Below are positions 25,882 to 35,277 of a stretch of 64,000 bases of DNA, piece after piece. The stretch is from assembly GCA_025916135.1 (NCBI GenBank), contig CP104793.1:2170001-2234000 (forward strand). The letters are read 5' to 3'. The notes under the pieces are model-generated. The model saw only the letters and a program-made list of their open reading frames with translations. It was not told the origin of the DNA and did no database searches. How positions within the stretch are numbered: position 1 is the stretch's first letter; every line of letters begins with the position of its first letter. The position numbers and the translations under genes are program-made. Source of the DNA: Rhodobacteraceae bacterium D3-12. GTDB taxonomy: Bacteria > Pseudomonadota > Alphaproteobacteria > Rhodobacterales > Rhodobacteraceae.

Positions 25882-26511
25882 ATGACAGAGACAGCCAAAT
25901 CAGATCTTACGCGCAAACGCATTCTTGATGCCGGACATGCCTTGGTGCTTAGGCACGGGTTTTCCGGTGTCGGCCTGTCGCGCATCCTGAGCGAAAGTGG
26001 CGTGCCGAAGGGCTCGTTCTATTACTACTTTGCATCGAAAGAGGCCTTTGGCACCGCTCTGCTTGCGGATTATGTCAAAAGCTATCTTGAGCGTGTTGAC
26101 GCGCTGATTGCGGGTCCGGGACCGGCGGGTAGAAAGCTCGACCAGTTTTGGGACGCGTGGCTTGCGCATTCGGATGATGGAACGGATGCGAAAACAGCCG
26201 GGATTGCCAGCGAATGTCTGGTGGTCAAGCTGGGCGCGGAGGTTGCGGACCTGTCCGAGGACATGCGCGAGACGCTTGATCGCGGTGTTGATGCGCTTGT
26301 CGGGCGGATTGCACGATTGCTGCGTGACGGCATGCAGGAAGGGTCGGTTCGCCCGTTGGACGACCCGGACTGCACCGCGCGGATGCTTTATGCCAAGTGG
26401 CTGGGTGCTGCAATTTTGGCCAAGCTTGGGCGCAGCGATGCTGCGTTGCGCATGGCGCGTGAGGAAACCTCTGTTCAACTTTCCCCTACCGGGGATTCAC
26501 TTACAACTTGA
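25882..26511 (+). CDS. TetR-family regulator (NemR/AcuR-like)
   Basis: 209 residues. The N-terminal helix-turn-helix is typical (residues about 10-55: RKRILDAG, GLSRILSESGVPKGSFYYYFASKE). The C-terminal ligand domain carries a single Cys in IASECLV near residue 112, which could sense electrophiles as in NemR-type repressors. A TAGAC...GTCTA operator lies just upstream, and the MDR oxidoreductase starts 13 bp downstream, so the pair is probably one self-repressed detoxification operon. The inducer is unknown. Confidence 0.85.
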   Translation: MTETAKSDLTRKRILDAGHALVLRHGFSGVGLSRILSESGVPKGSFYYYFASKEAFGTALLADYVKSYLERVDALIAGPGPAGRKLDQFWDAWLAHSDDGTDAKTAGIASECLVVKLGAEVADLSEDMRETLDRGVDALVGRIARLLRDGMQEGSVRPLDDPDCTARMLYAKWLGAAILAKLGRSDAALRMAREETSVQLSPTGDSLTT

Positions 26512-26523
26512 AAGGACTACAGC

Positions 26524-27504
26524 ATGTTTGCTGCAATTCACGACACTTTCGGCGAGCCCGCCGAAGTTCTTTACACGCGCGAAATCGACGCCCCTACCCC
26601 GTCTGCGGGAGAGGCGCTGGTTCGGATGGTGCTTTCGCCGATCCACAATCACGACCTTTGGACGATCCGCGGGAATTACGGCTATAAGCCTGAACTGCCC
26701 GGCGCGATTGGTGGCACCGAGGCGCTCGGTATTGTTGAGGCTGTTGGCGAAGGTGTTGATGACGCGCTGATTGGCAAGCGCGTGGTCATTGCCGGTGTTC
26801 ACGGCACATGGGCCGAGTATTTTGTCGCGCCGGCGGGTGGTTTGCTGCCCCTGCCCGATGCGATTGCCGATGAGGCCGGAGCGCAGTTGATTGCGATGCC
26901 GTTCAGCGCGCTGTCATTGCTTGAAACGCTTAAGGTTGGCGAAGGCGAATGGTTGATCCAAACGGCGGCGAATGGCGCGGTTGGCAAGATCATGGCCGGT
27001 CTGGCCAAGGCGCGTGGCATCAACATCATTAACCTTGTGCGGCGCGAAGAGGCGGCGGAAGAGTTGCGCGCGGCGGGGATGGACAATGTTCTGTCGACGT
27101 CGGACGAAGGCTGGGTCGCGGCGGCACGCGAATTGATCGGGGCTGCTGGAGCGGTTTCGGCGATTGATTCCGTTGGCGGCGAGATCGCGGGCAAGCTTGT
27201 TGAGCTGCTGGGTAAAGACGGCGAGTTGGTCGTGTTTGGCACGGCCACGGGCGCGCCGCTGAGCATGTCGTCGGGCGAGTTGATCATGAAACACATTACG
27301 GTCAAAGGTTTCTGGGGCTCGCGGGTGAGCAACGAGATGGCGCCGGACACGCGTCTGCGTTTGATCGGCGAGTTGGTCAAGCTGGCGGCGAGCGGGCAAT
27401 TGCCGCTGGATTCCGGTGGCAGCTTTGCCTTGGCGGACAGTGTTGAGGCGATGAAAGCCGCCCTGACCACCGGACGGACCGGCAAGGTTATGCTGCGCCC
27501 TTAA
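26524..27504 (+). CDS. MDR-superfamily NAD(P)-dependent oxidoreductase (quinone/enoyl reductase type)
   Basis: 326 residues of the zinc-independent medium-chain dehydrogenase type: N-terminal GroES-like fold with PIHNHDLWTIRGNYG (about 39-53) and GGTEALGIVEAVGEG (about 64-78), and a Rossmann stretch AANGAVGKIMAGLAKARG. The catalytic zinc ligands of alcohol dehydrogenases are absent. The family reduces quinones or activated enoyl compounds with NADPH. It follows the TetR gene by 12 bp and is likely controlled by it. The substrate cannot be named. Confidence 0.82.
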   Translation: MFAAIHDTFGEPAEVLYTREIDAPTPSAGEALVRMVLSPIHNHDLWTIRGNYGYKPELPGAIGGTEALGIVEAVGEGVDDALIGKRVVIAGVHGTWAEYFVAPAGGLLPLPDAIADEAGAQLIAMPFSALSLLETLKVGEGEWLIQTAANGAVGKIMAGLAKARGINIINLVRREEAAEELRAAGMDNVLSTSDEGWVAAARELIGAAGAVSAIDSVGGEIAGKLVELLGKDGELVVFGTATGAPLSMSSGELIMKHITVKGFWGSRVSNEMAPDTRLRLIGELVKLAASGQLPLDSGGSFALADSVEAMKAALTTGRTGKVMLRP

Positions 27505-28193
27505 GCGGTTATGAATGGTGGTATCGGCCGGTTTATGGCCGGTGCCACCGCTTTGGGTTGTCAGGTTTGTTTGGGTCGCCTTGGGCGGATTTGAGCCGCG
27601 CGCCGCAGGTGGCATGAGCCGTGCCGGTGGTGTGGCGGTTTGGCCTTTGTTTGGCACGTGACGATGCACAAGAATTGCAAAGCGATGGTATCCGAGGCCG
27701 GGCTCGCTCGGTAAACTATACTAGTTGAAATCCACCATATGAGAGATTTTGTCGCGGCTTCTGCCTCCCCCAACCTACGCACCAAGAAGCACGCGTTAGC
27801 TTAACGCCGCCAAGCCGTTAGATAAAATTTAGGAGGCGTTAGCTTTCAAGCTCAAATGCGTTGGGTTGGGATACTGCTGACCAATACGGTCGGGCTTTGT
27901 CGCACAGAGGCGTTTCTGAGCTGCAAGGCCCCTTAACCAGTCGTACCTACGTGACAATCTTTTCCGCAGGTTTCCGTTTGCAGTTCATGGGTATTCATCC
28001 GTTTTCTAAAGACCGCGGCGGCCCCATGCAGAAAGGCAGGATCACGACGTTCAGGCAGAATAACTGGACCGACTGCGGGCGATTTTTTAACGATCAGTCA
28101 ACCGACCTTTGAGAGCGCATCCCAATTTTTGGGCGCGCCTTGCACTCTATGATCTGGTTGCAACTGGCTGACCCGCCGCAATGAAGACGGAAA
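27505..28193. other. Gene-free stretch at the edge of an AT-richer region
   Basis: About 690 bp. An 83-codon open frame at 27861-28112 has no recognisable sequence and is not called. GCGTTAGCTT occurs at 27793-27802 and 27836-27845 as a direct repeat, and the first copy is part of a small palindrome (GCGTTAGCTTAACGC). Base composition visibly drops towards the next gene, suggesting the border of transferred DNA. Confidence 0.4.
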
Positions 28194-29337
28194 TCAGGGT
28201 TCGATGTGAGCGCTGGAACCGCCATAGTGTAAGAATGAATAAGCCAATAGCTGCGAAGGACCAGATATTAATCCATTCGGGAACCAGTCTTTCCGTTTTT
28301 CAAACAGATCATCCAAACTCAGCTTCATTTTGCCATCGAACGGCGCCAAAAGGTAGTACATTGCAAGAAATTCCGGTCTAATTTTTTGCTTTTGCAAATG
28401 CTCAACCGAGTCAGGCACCTGTTTTCTAGGACTAATGTACATATTAATAGAATCGTCATTAGACATCACATTCACTCTCAAAGATTTTGCAATAAGTTCT
28501 ATCTCTGATTTGTCTAAGATTCCCACGCGATGCATTGCCAAAGGCAACTCTATAGTTACCGCTGCTTTGAAAAAGAGCTCCGCACCTTTCACATGGCTAA
28601 AGCTACGCTCACCGAAAGAGCACTCTGGGTGGGCTATGTTCTTGTTATCAGGTGTGGGTGCGTAAGCCCACGAAACCGTTCCGTTTTTCTCTTCGTACCA
28701 GTTGTGCCTGAAAAAGTTGTACGACTTCTCGCAAACATCCCGGTAACGTTCGTTCCGCGTTATCGCATACGCTTCCGCTGCAACTGCTGCGTATAGATGG
28801 GTGTGATTCAGCGGCTCGATGCTGGCATTCCATTTCGACACGAAATACCCGCCTTTTGATAGGGGGTGTTCAACGAACTCATCGAGGTGCGCTTCTAGCC
28901 CCTCGCAAACGGTATCAGTCAATTCCTTCTTCATTTTCTCTGGGAGCTTATCGCCAGCCCTGATTAGCAAGTCAGTGTAAGGCAAAAGCAACAGTCCAGT
29001 GCTCTCGACTTCACATGACCTCAATCCTTGGTCTTTTCGGCCGGCAAGTCGCGTGCCCCAAGAGGAAAGGGACCTTGCCACGCAAATCGTCAGTTAGCCC
29101 CAATTGATCATCGCGGAAGGCCTTGAAACTGGAGTGCACCTGATCAAACAACTCTAAAGCATGCTGCGATTCAGTTGCACAATAGTACATTGATAGCGCC
29201 CTGCCCCAATACCCCCAACGCCATGACCATTCCCGCCCTCTTTCACCAACCTTAAACTTAGACTGACGCGTGAAAATTGAATCTATGTTTTTGCAAAGCG
29301 TTTTGTAAAAATGGTTATTGGCTTCATCTTTGTTCAT
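28194..29337 (-). pseudogene. Broken gene for a cytoplasmic helical (possible alpha/alpha-toroid) protein
   Basis: Two overlapping minus-strand frames, 29337-29011 and 29081-28194, form one gene if a single base is removed near 29050-29070 (GGTCCCTTTCC region). The joined product would be about 380 residues. The first part has a Trp-rich WSWRWGYWGRALSMYY segment and the second helical pairs with LNHTHLYAAVAAEAYAITRN, reminiscent of six-hairpin glycosidase or C5-epimerase-like folds; this is only an impression. Codon use is AT-richer than its neighbours. It lies beside an IS3-type remnant. No function is claimed. Confidence 0.6.
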
Positions 29338-29379
29338 TTTACGTCCAAAAATTTACTTATATTTCTTAAACATACTGCG

Positions 29380-29781
29380 CTACGGGCATTGGTGAAAATC
29401 TGCTACATGGTTATCTAAACTTGCCCTCCTTTGTTCTATTGGCCATGCATCAACGTCTGGGCGCTCCTGTCGAAGCTGTCGAACTACCCGGTTGAGACTT
29501 GACTTGCTCCGCAGAAAAGTCCTGCGTTTATTGTTAATCCGTCTTGCACCCTTCTGTCTAACGTGTGGCGACTTCGAAAACTGCGTCTTTCGTGTGTAAA
29601 GCGGTTTGGCGCAGATCTTGAGCCTTTCAGCGACATCTTTGACCGCGCATTGACGCTCGGCCAGTTGCGCTATGGAGTACTGCTTTAACTTTTTCGTAAA
29701 CCAAATTCCCTGATTTGGGATGGAGGAAATTGCCAGACATACCTCAGCAGGAATGACGGGATCGAGCCTGATGACAGGCAT
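29380..29781 (-). mobile_element. Remnant of an IS3-family orfA transposase
   Basis: The translated segment at about 29691-29556 (YSIAQLAERQ, then VKDVAERLKICAKPLYT, then QFSKSPHVRQ) resembles the helix-turn-helix part of IS3-group OrfA proteins. The usual leucine-zipper part and the orfB integrase are missing, and no inverted repeat was recognised, so the element is degenerate. It sits between the broken AT-rich gene and the GntR regulator. Confidence 0.6.
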
Positions 29782-29790
29782 GCGAAGCCG

Positions 29791-30498
29791 TCAACCGGTT
29801 TGCTCTGCCTTGGAGGCTTGTATTGCTTGAACCACGGCTTGGGTGGTCCTTTCGATGTGTTCGCGCATGATCTGCTGACCTGCATCGACATCCTTGTCCA
29901 GAGCGGCCTCCATCAATGCGCGGTGTTCCCGGCTGATGTCGCGTGTCAGAACGGTGCGCACACGGCTTAACCTGCGATAGCGTTCGTGGTGGTTAAACAT
30001 GCTGGCGCGGGTGCGCAGCAACCACACAGATGGGCAGGCCGCCACCAGCGCCTCGTGAAACGCATGATTGAGCCGCTCCCAATCAGACAAGGCCGCGGCG
30101 CTTTTGCCGGGGTCGGCTTCCAGCCGCTCAAGACGATGGAACGTCGTGATCACCTTCTCTTCCCATTCAACGTCGCCTTCAGGGAAGGAAAGCTTGAGCG
30201 CTTCCGCCTCGACCATTTTGCGAAGATCGCCGATCTCGCGCGCGTCTTGGGCCGTGAACGGTGCGACAACGAATCCTCGCTGGCCGAGAATCGTGACCAG
30301 ATGATCGCCGGCCAAACGCGACATGGCCTCGCGCAGGGGGCCGGTGCCGATATCGTAGCGCTTTCGCAGCATGTCGATCTTTAGCTTCTGACCCGGAGCG
30401 AGCGCGCCCGAAACGATGTCCTCCCTAAGAAGGCGGTACGCGCGCTCTGAGGCGGTTTTTTCTGTGCCGTCGATGTCCAAGGTGCTTTGAAACTCCAT
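29791..30498 (-). CDS. GntR-family regulator with FCD domain
   Basis: 235 residues from the ATG at 30498; a TTG at 30558 would add 20 codons with no family similarity. N-terminal winged helix-turn-helix (about residues 12-75, with SERAYRLLREDIVSGALAPG and GTGPLREAMSRL), then an FCD ligand domain with metal-binding histidines in NHAFHEALV, FNHHERYRR and REHRALMEAAL. It is divergent from the TRAP operon by about 140 bp and is its likely regulator, probably released by a carboxylic acid or CoA-type ligand. A TTGTATGC half-site is at 30551-30558 (minus strand). Confidence 0.88.
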   Translation of the reverse strand: MEFQSTLDIDGTEKTASERAYRLLREDIVSGALAPGQKLKIDMLRKRYDIGTGPLREAMSRLAGDHLVTILGQRGFVVAPFTAQDAREIGDLRKMVEAEALKLSFPEGDVEWEEKVITTFHRLERLEADPGKSAAALSDWERLNHAFHEALVAACPSVWLLRTRASMFNHHERYRRLSRVRTVLTRDISREHRALMEAALDKDVDAGQQIMREHIERTTQAVVQAIQASKAEQTG

Positions 30499-30638
30499 TT
30501 TTCGCTCTTGCTTAGCAAATCTGACCCGTCCGGCCAAAGGCTTTACAAAAGCATACAATTTTGCGCCCTCGTCGTAAATATAGATATTTTAATTGACTTG
30601 GAAAAAATATCGGCATTAATTGCGCCCCGGAGGTGGAG

Positions 30639-31199
30639 ATGAATCACGAAGCGAGTCCCATGTTGCAGCAGAACAGCCTGTTGCGTTTAAGCGGTGCGAT
30701 TGCGCGGCTTGAGACCTTTGCGATCGGTGCGTTGATGGTGTCGATCTTTGCGCTGCTTATGTTGAACGTGGTGTCCCGCGCGGTTGGCGCGCCGGTGATC
30801 TGGGTGGATGAAGCGGCTGTGTTCCTGATGATCTGGGTCGCTTTGTTCGGGGCGTCTTTGGCGCTGGCCAAGCGCGAACACCTTGCGGTTACGCTGGTTT
30901 CCGACACGTTTGGCGTCAGAGCACGGCGGCTTCTGAGTGTTATCGTGGACGCGCTTCTTTTCGTTTTCTTCGTCCTGTTCGCGATCATTTTGTGGCGCTG
31001 GTTTGATCCCATAACGCTTTGGCAAGCCGGGTCGGTCGTGGCCTTCTCGCGAGAGACATTCAACTTTCTCTACCAAGAGCCAACAGTCACCTTGGGTGTG
31101 CACAAAGTCTGGTTCTGGCTGATCCTGCCGGTGTTTTGCCTTAGCGGATTGGTTCACTGCGCGGCGCAGCTGACCCGTTCCAAGGGGGCGATGCAATGA
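30639..31199 (+). CDS. TRAP transporter small permease (DctQ type)
   Basis: 186 residues from the ATG at 30639, preceded by GGAGG at 30629-30633; a GTG two codons earlier is less well placed. Four hydrophobic helices are visible, and a WVDEAAVFLMIW segment after the second start of hydrophobicity is typical of DctQ proteins. It forms the small membrane subunit of a sodium-driven tripartite transporter for an organic acid. Its stop overlaps the dctM start by 4 bp. It is the first gene of cluster B. Confidence 0.9.
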   Translation: MNHEASPMLQQNSLLRLSGAIARLETFAIGALMVSIFALLMLNVVSRAVGAPVIWVDEAAVFLMIWVALFGASLALAKREHLAVTLVSDTFGVRARRLLSVIVDALLFVFFVLFAIILWRWFDPITLWQAGSVVAFSRETFNFLYQEPTVTLGVHKVWFWLILPVFCLSGLVHCAAQLTRSKGAMQ

Positions 31200-32467
31200 T
31201 CGCTGCAAGCAGCTTTTTCGCCTTTCTGGCGGCCGGGGTTCCGATCTCTTTTGCGCTTATTTTCCTTGCCCTTGTTTACATCGCGGTCACGGGCAACTGG
31301 ATCTTGCTGCAATCCTTTCCACAACAATTCTTCGGTGGGATGGAAAATTACGGGCTGCTGGCTTTGCCGCTCTTTATTTTGCTGGGCGAGTTCATGAATG
31401 CCGGGGGCATCGGGCGCCGGTTGATGGCGCTTGCGCTTGCCATGCTTGGGCGGCTGCCTGCCGGGCTTGCTTATGTGAACATCGTCGCGAACATGATGAT
31501 GGCGTCGATTCTGGGCTCAACGGTTGCGCAGATTACCATCATGTCCCGCATCGCGGTTCCCGAGATGGTGCGCGCCGGCTATCCCAAGGATGTCAGCGTG
31601 GCGATCACCGCAGCCGGCGGTTTGCTGGCGCCGATTATCCCGCCGTCGATGATGTTCATCATCTATGGCGTGATTGCTCAGCTTCCGATCGGCAACCTTT
31701 TCATTGCAGGGATCATTCCCGGCGCAATGATGTTTGCGGGCTTTATCCTTGTCGTGATGTGGCTGGGGCGCAAGCACGGGTTTCCAGCGACCGCCCCCAT
31801 GCCGATGCAAGAGCGCGGCAAAGCTGTTTGGAATGCGCTTCCGGCGGCTTTGATCCCTGTGCTGATTGTCGGGACGATCCTTGGCGGCATTGCGACACCG
31901 ACAGAGGCTGCCGCGATTGCGGCTGCTGCTGCCGCCTTCATCGGCCTGTTTGTCTATCGCGAGATGACATGGCGGCAGATCCTTCCGGCATTTGTCAGCG
32001 CCGGACGGGGGGCTGCCGTGGTTTTGTTCCTTATTGCGGCCGCTCAGGTGTTTAGCTGGGTCATCACCTTTGAAAACCTGCCGGCGCTTGTGGCGGCGTG
32101 GATGCAATCGCTGACCACCTCGCCGGTCATGTTCCTGCTTATGCTGAATGTGCTGCTGCTGTTCCTTGGTATGGTGGTGGATCCGATCCCCGCCATTATC
32201 CTGATCGTGCCTGTGTTTCTTCCGGTTGCGACGGATGTTTACGGCATTGATCCCTTTCAGTTTGGCGTGATCATCTGCCTGAACCTGACGATGGGGCTGC
32301 TGACGCCGCCGGTCGGGACCGGGCTGTTTACCGCAGCTTTGATGACGGGCGAACGCGCCGAACGCATCGCCCGCCTGATCCTGCCGTTTCTTGGGTCCAT
32401 CGCGCTTGTGCTGATCCTGCTCGCCTTCTTCCCTGTGTTGTCCACAGTTTTGAAGGATGCGTTCTGA
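31196..32467 (+). CDS. TRAP transporter large permease (DctM type)
   Basis: 423 residues and about 12 hydrophobic helices, the usual DctM length. Family stretches include LFILLGEFMNAGGIGRRL (about 60-77), AAGGLLAPIIPPSMMFIIYG (about 139-158) and LNLTMGLLTPPVGTGLF near the C-terminus. It is the transport subunit that works with the DctQ and DctP proteins encoded beside it. It overlaps dctQ by 4 bp and the next dehydrogenase gene by one base (TGATG). Confidence 0.93.
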   Translation: MIAASSFFAFLAAGVPISFALIFLALVYIAVTGNWILLQSFPQQFFGGMENYGLLALPLFILLGEFMNAGGIGRRLMALALAMLGRLPAGLAYVNIVANMMMASILGSTVAQITIMSRIAVPEMVRAGYPKDVSVAITAAGGLLAPIIPPSMMFIIYGVIAQLPIGNLFIAGIIPGAMMFAGFILVVMWLGRKHGFPATAPMPMQERGKAVWNALPAALIPVLIVGTILGGIATPTEAAAIAAAAAAFIGLFVYREMTWRQILPAFVSAGRGAAVVLFLIAAAQVFSWVITFENLPALVAAWMQSLTTSPVMFLLMLNVLLLFLGMVVDPIPAIILIVPVFLPVATDVYGIDPFQFGVIICLNLTMGLLTPPVGTGLFTAALMTGERAERIARLILPFLGSIALVLILLAFFPVLSTVLKDAF

Positions 32468-33405
32468 TGGCTCGGGTTGCGGTTCTTGGTGGCGGATTGA
32501 TTGGCTGTGGTTGGGCGGCGGCTTTTGCGGGTGCCGGACACGAGGTTGTCGTGGTAGATCCAGATCCGGCAACGGCTGATCGCCTTGCCGACACTTGGAC
32601 CAAGGCACAGCCCGCCATGTTGGCGCTTGAAACGCTGGCAGAACAGACCCAAGCGCCGCGCCACGAAAGCAGCGCCGACGCTCTGGCGAGCGTTGAGCTT
32701 GTGCAAGAGGCGTTGCCCGAAAATCTCGCGCTTAAACACCGGGCCTTGGGCGAGATTGAGGGGATCATCCCCGCGCATGTGCCGATCGCCTCCTCGTCTT
32801 CGGGGTTCACGCCGCAAATGATTGCGCAAGGCATGGAATTTCCCGAAAGGCTCTTTATCGCCCATCCTTGCAATCCGCCCTACCTGATGCCGACGGTCGA
32901 GTTGATCGGGCAGGAGATTACGCCCGCCTCGGCGCTTGATGCGGCACAGGCCCTGTATGAAGGGATGGGCAAAACCGTTCTTCGCATGGCCAAACCCATG
33001 CAGGGCCATCTGGTAAACCGTCTGCAATTCGCCCTTTGGCGCGAAGCTGTCAATCTGGTTGCCAGCGGTGCGGCCACCCTGCCCGATGTTGAGCGCGCCG
33101 TGACCGAGGGGCTTGCGCCGCGCTGGTGCTTGATGGGGCCGGCCGGGGTGTTCCATCTTTCCGGCGGAGCGCGTGGCATGGAGGGTTACCTCGACGCGCT
33201 CGGCCCGGCGACGAGCGCCATGTGGGACGACCTTGGTGCGCCCGATCTCGCCAAGGCAGCCGATGCGTTGATCGCCGGAATGGCCCAGTCTGACCCACGC
33301 CCGGTCGCGGAGATTGGCCAAGCGAGGGACGAAGCGTTGCCGCGTGTTTTGCGCGCGCTCAAGCCGATCAAATCAAACTATCACCAAAAGGGAGGAACGA
33401 CATGA
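32467..33405 (+). CDS. 3-hydroxyacyl-CoA dehydrogenase-family oxidoreductase
   Basis: 312 residues. Rossmann motif VLGGGLIGCGWAAAFAGAGHE near the N-terminus with Asp at the end of strand 2, an SSSSGF segment near 104 and catalytic-type IAHPCNPPYLMP near 123-134, as in L-carnitine dehydrogenase, lambda-crystallin and 3-hydroxybutyryl-CoA dehydrogenases. It probably oxidises a hydroxyacid or hydroxyacyl-CoA with NAD. It is embedded between the TRAP permease and the TRAP binding-protein genes with overlapping ends, implying that its substrate is related to the transported acid. Confidence 0.82.
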   Translation: MARVAVLGGGLIGCGWAAAFAGAGHEVVVVDPDPATADRLADTWTKAQPAMLALETLAEQTQAPRHESSADALASVELVQEALPENLALKHRALGEIEGIIPAHVPIASSSSGFTPQMIAQGMEFPERLFIAHPCNPPYLMPTVELIGQEITPASALDAAQALYEGMGKTVLRMAKPMQGHLVNRLQFALWREAVNLVASGAATLPDVERAVTEGLAPRWCLMGPAGVFHLSGGARGMEGYLDALGPATSAMWDDLGAPDLAKAADALIAGMAQSDPRPVAEIGQARDEALPRVLRALKPIKSNYHQKGGTT

Positions 33406-34364
33406 AACGTCTATTTAAGTATGCTTTGGGTTTGGCCGCATTAGCAGCCCCCCATATCGCCCAATCCGAGGAATACCGCCTTGGGCTTATCACGCCGCCG
33501 CCACACCAGTGGACCGTTTCAGCCACGCAAGCCGCAGCTGAAATCAAGGAGAAAACCGACAGGCGTGTCGACATCCTGATTTTCCCATCAGGGCAGCTGG
33601 GCAATGAATCCCAGATGCTGCAACAACTGCAAACGGGCGCGATGGACTTTGCCTTTTTCACCTTGGGTGAATTTGCCAACCGCAACCCCAACTATGGTAT
33701 TTTCCTTGCGCCCTACCTTGTTGAAGACGTGGCCGGAGCGCGCAGTTTGCTGAAAGGCAAAACAGCTCAGAAGCTGCTGGACGGCATGGCCGATTTTGGG
33801 CTTGTCGGCTTTGGCTGGGGCATGGCCGGGATGCGGATCATTGTCACCGGAGAGAAAGTTGAAACCGTTGGCGACCTCGACGGCAAGAAAATCCGCACCA
33901 TTCCGTTCGCGCCGGAACTCGCCTTCTGGGAAGCTCTGGGTGCAGCGCCGACGCCGATGCCATTGCCCTCGCTCTATGATGCGTTTGCCAATGGTCAGGT
34001 CGACGGAATGCAGATCGACGTCGAAGGCACATGGAACACCAAATACTATGAGCACGCTGAATCCATCATCGTGTCCAATCACATGATGTTCCCGATGGCC
34101 GCCATTGGGTCCGGGCGCAAATGGGCCGGGATTGCCGAAGCCGACCGCGCCGTTATCCAAGAGGTATTTGCCCGCAAGTTGGATGAGATGGTCGTCGGCT
34201 ATGGCGAAATTGATGCAAAATACAAAGCCAGCCTAGAAACAACCGATATTCCGGTCACAACGGTCGGGCGTGAATGGTTCGGCCCGGCGATTGACGCATG
34301 GTATAGCGAATGGCGCGAGAAAGCTCCGATGCTGGTCGAGCTCGAAGCTGAAGCGAAGAAGTAA
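33402..34364 (+). CDS. TRAP transporter substrate-binding protein (DctP type)
   Basis: 320 residues. A short signal peptide (residues 1-22, ending in HIAQSEE) targets it to the periplasm. DctP family features include the FPSGQLGNESQMLQQLQTGAMDF stretch (first part FPSGQLGNESQM, about 65-76), a GMRIIVTG segment and a conserved arginine after it that binds the carboxylate of the ligand. It overlaps the previous gene by 4 bp (ATGA). The ligand is expected to be an organic acid; given the downstream ring-cleavage genes an aromatic acid is plausible, but this is inference. Confidence 0.9.
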   Translation: MKRLFKYALGLAALAAPHIAQSEEYRLGLITPPPHQWTVSATQAAAEIKEKTDRRVDILIFPSGQLGNESQMLQQLQTGAMDFAFFTLGEFANRNPNYGIFLAPYLVEDVAGARSLLKGKTAQKLLDGMADFGLVGFGWGMAGMRIIVTGEKVETVGDLDGKKIRTIPFAPELAFWEALGAAPTPMPLPSLYDAFANGQVDGMQIDVEGTWNTKYYEHAESIIVSNHMMFPMAAIGSGRKWAGIAEADRAVIQEVFARKLDEMVVGYGEIDAKYKASLETTDIPVTTVGREWFGPAIDAWYSEWREKAPMLVELEAEAKK

Positions 34365-34419
34365 ACGTCCGGGCTGGGCATGATTTCTTGCCCGGCCCCA
34401 CCAACAGGAGAAAACCGCA

Positions 34420-35277
34420 ATGTCTGCCCCTTACCGCGATCTGCGTTACTTGCGTCAGCCCGTTTTAAACCTTGAGGACGCTGAAAAATTCGGGCGTGAG
34501 GTGTTGGGCCTGCAGCTGGAAGACAGCACGGAGCAGGCGCGCTACTTTCGGTCGGACAGCCGCAACCACGCGCTTTGTTTTACAGAGGGCGGCGTGCCTT
34601 CGGTGGCGCTTACCGTGGCGGAAAAAGCGGATCTGGACAGGGTTTTTGATCAGTTGAGCGAGGCCGGATATGCGCCGCGCTGGCTATCGGATGACGAGGC
34701 AGAGCAGCGGCAGATCAAAACCGGCATCACGGTGAGCGCACCCAACGAAGTGCAGGTTGATATTGTCTGGCGCCCGCTGACCTCGGGCTGGCCATTTCAC
34801 GGCGCGCGCCATACCGGTCTGACCGAACTTCAGGCCGTGCAACTGGCCTGCACCGACATTCAGGCGAACGAGACGTTTTGGACCAAGGGCATCGGTGGAA
34901 CCGTGTCTGATTGGGCCGGGCGCGCCGCCTTTATCAATATCGACGGTGCGCATCACCGCATCGCGCTTTATCCGTCGGAGCGCGATGGCGTTCTGGGCAT
35001 TACCTTTGGTGTGCAAGAGACCGAAGATGTCATGCGCAACTGGTATGTCATGCAAAAACTGCAGCTGCCCGTCGCCCACGGCCCCGGCCGCCAGCCGACG
35101 TCTGGTGCCTGTTTTGTGACCATGCGCGGCGTCGGTGAAATTCTCTATAGCTATGCCACAGCCATGGCCCCACCCAACGCGACCGGCCCAAGGCAGTTTC
35201 CTGATACCGCCCTGAGCCATTGTGCGTGGGGCTCGCCCTCGACACTGGCAGAATTCAACGGAGGATCGGACGCATGA
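34420..35277 (+). CDS. VOC-family dioxygenase paralogue that has lost two iron ligands
   Basis: 285 residues of two vicinal-oxygen-chelate modules, the size of type I extradiol dioxygenases. Aligned with the neighbouring paralogue, the first metal His is Ala139 (AVQLACTD against HVGLCSND), the second is kept (H178 or H179 in HHRIALYP), and the Glu is Tyr243 (EILYSY against TFEYSS). H131 lies eight residues before Ala139 and is not in the equivalent place. A normal Fe(II) site is therefore unlikely. It may be a non-catalytic partner of the next protein or bind ligand. Its stop overlaps the start of the paralogue (ATGA). Confidence 0.8.
   Translation: MSAPYRDLRYLRQPVLNLEDAEKFGREVLGLQLEDSTEQARYFRSDSRNHALCFTEGGVPSVALTVAEKADLDRVFDQLSEAGYAPRWLSDDEAEQRQIKTGITVSAPNEVQVDIVWRPLTSGWPFHGARHTGLTELQAVQLACTDIQANETFWTKGIGGTVSDWAGRAAFINIDGAHHRIALYPSERDGVLGITFGVQETEDVMRNWYVMQKLQLPVAHGPGRQPTSGACFVTMRGVGEILYSYATAMAPPNATGPRQFPDTALSHCAWGSPSTLAEFNGGSDA

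Noticed and set aside
27861-28112. 83-codon open frame
   Set aside because: No ribosome site, no recognisable sequence, and located in a gene-poor border region.
29040-29075. Programmed -1 frameshift at the slippery heptamer CCCTTTC in the broken AT-rich gene
   Set aside because: The downstream part lies in the +1 frame, so a -1 slip would not join the two halves; a one-base insertion explains it better.
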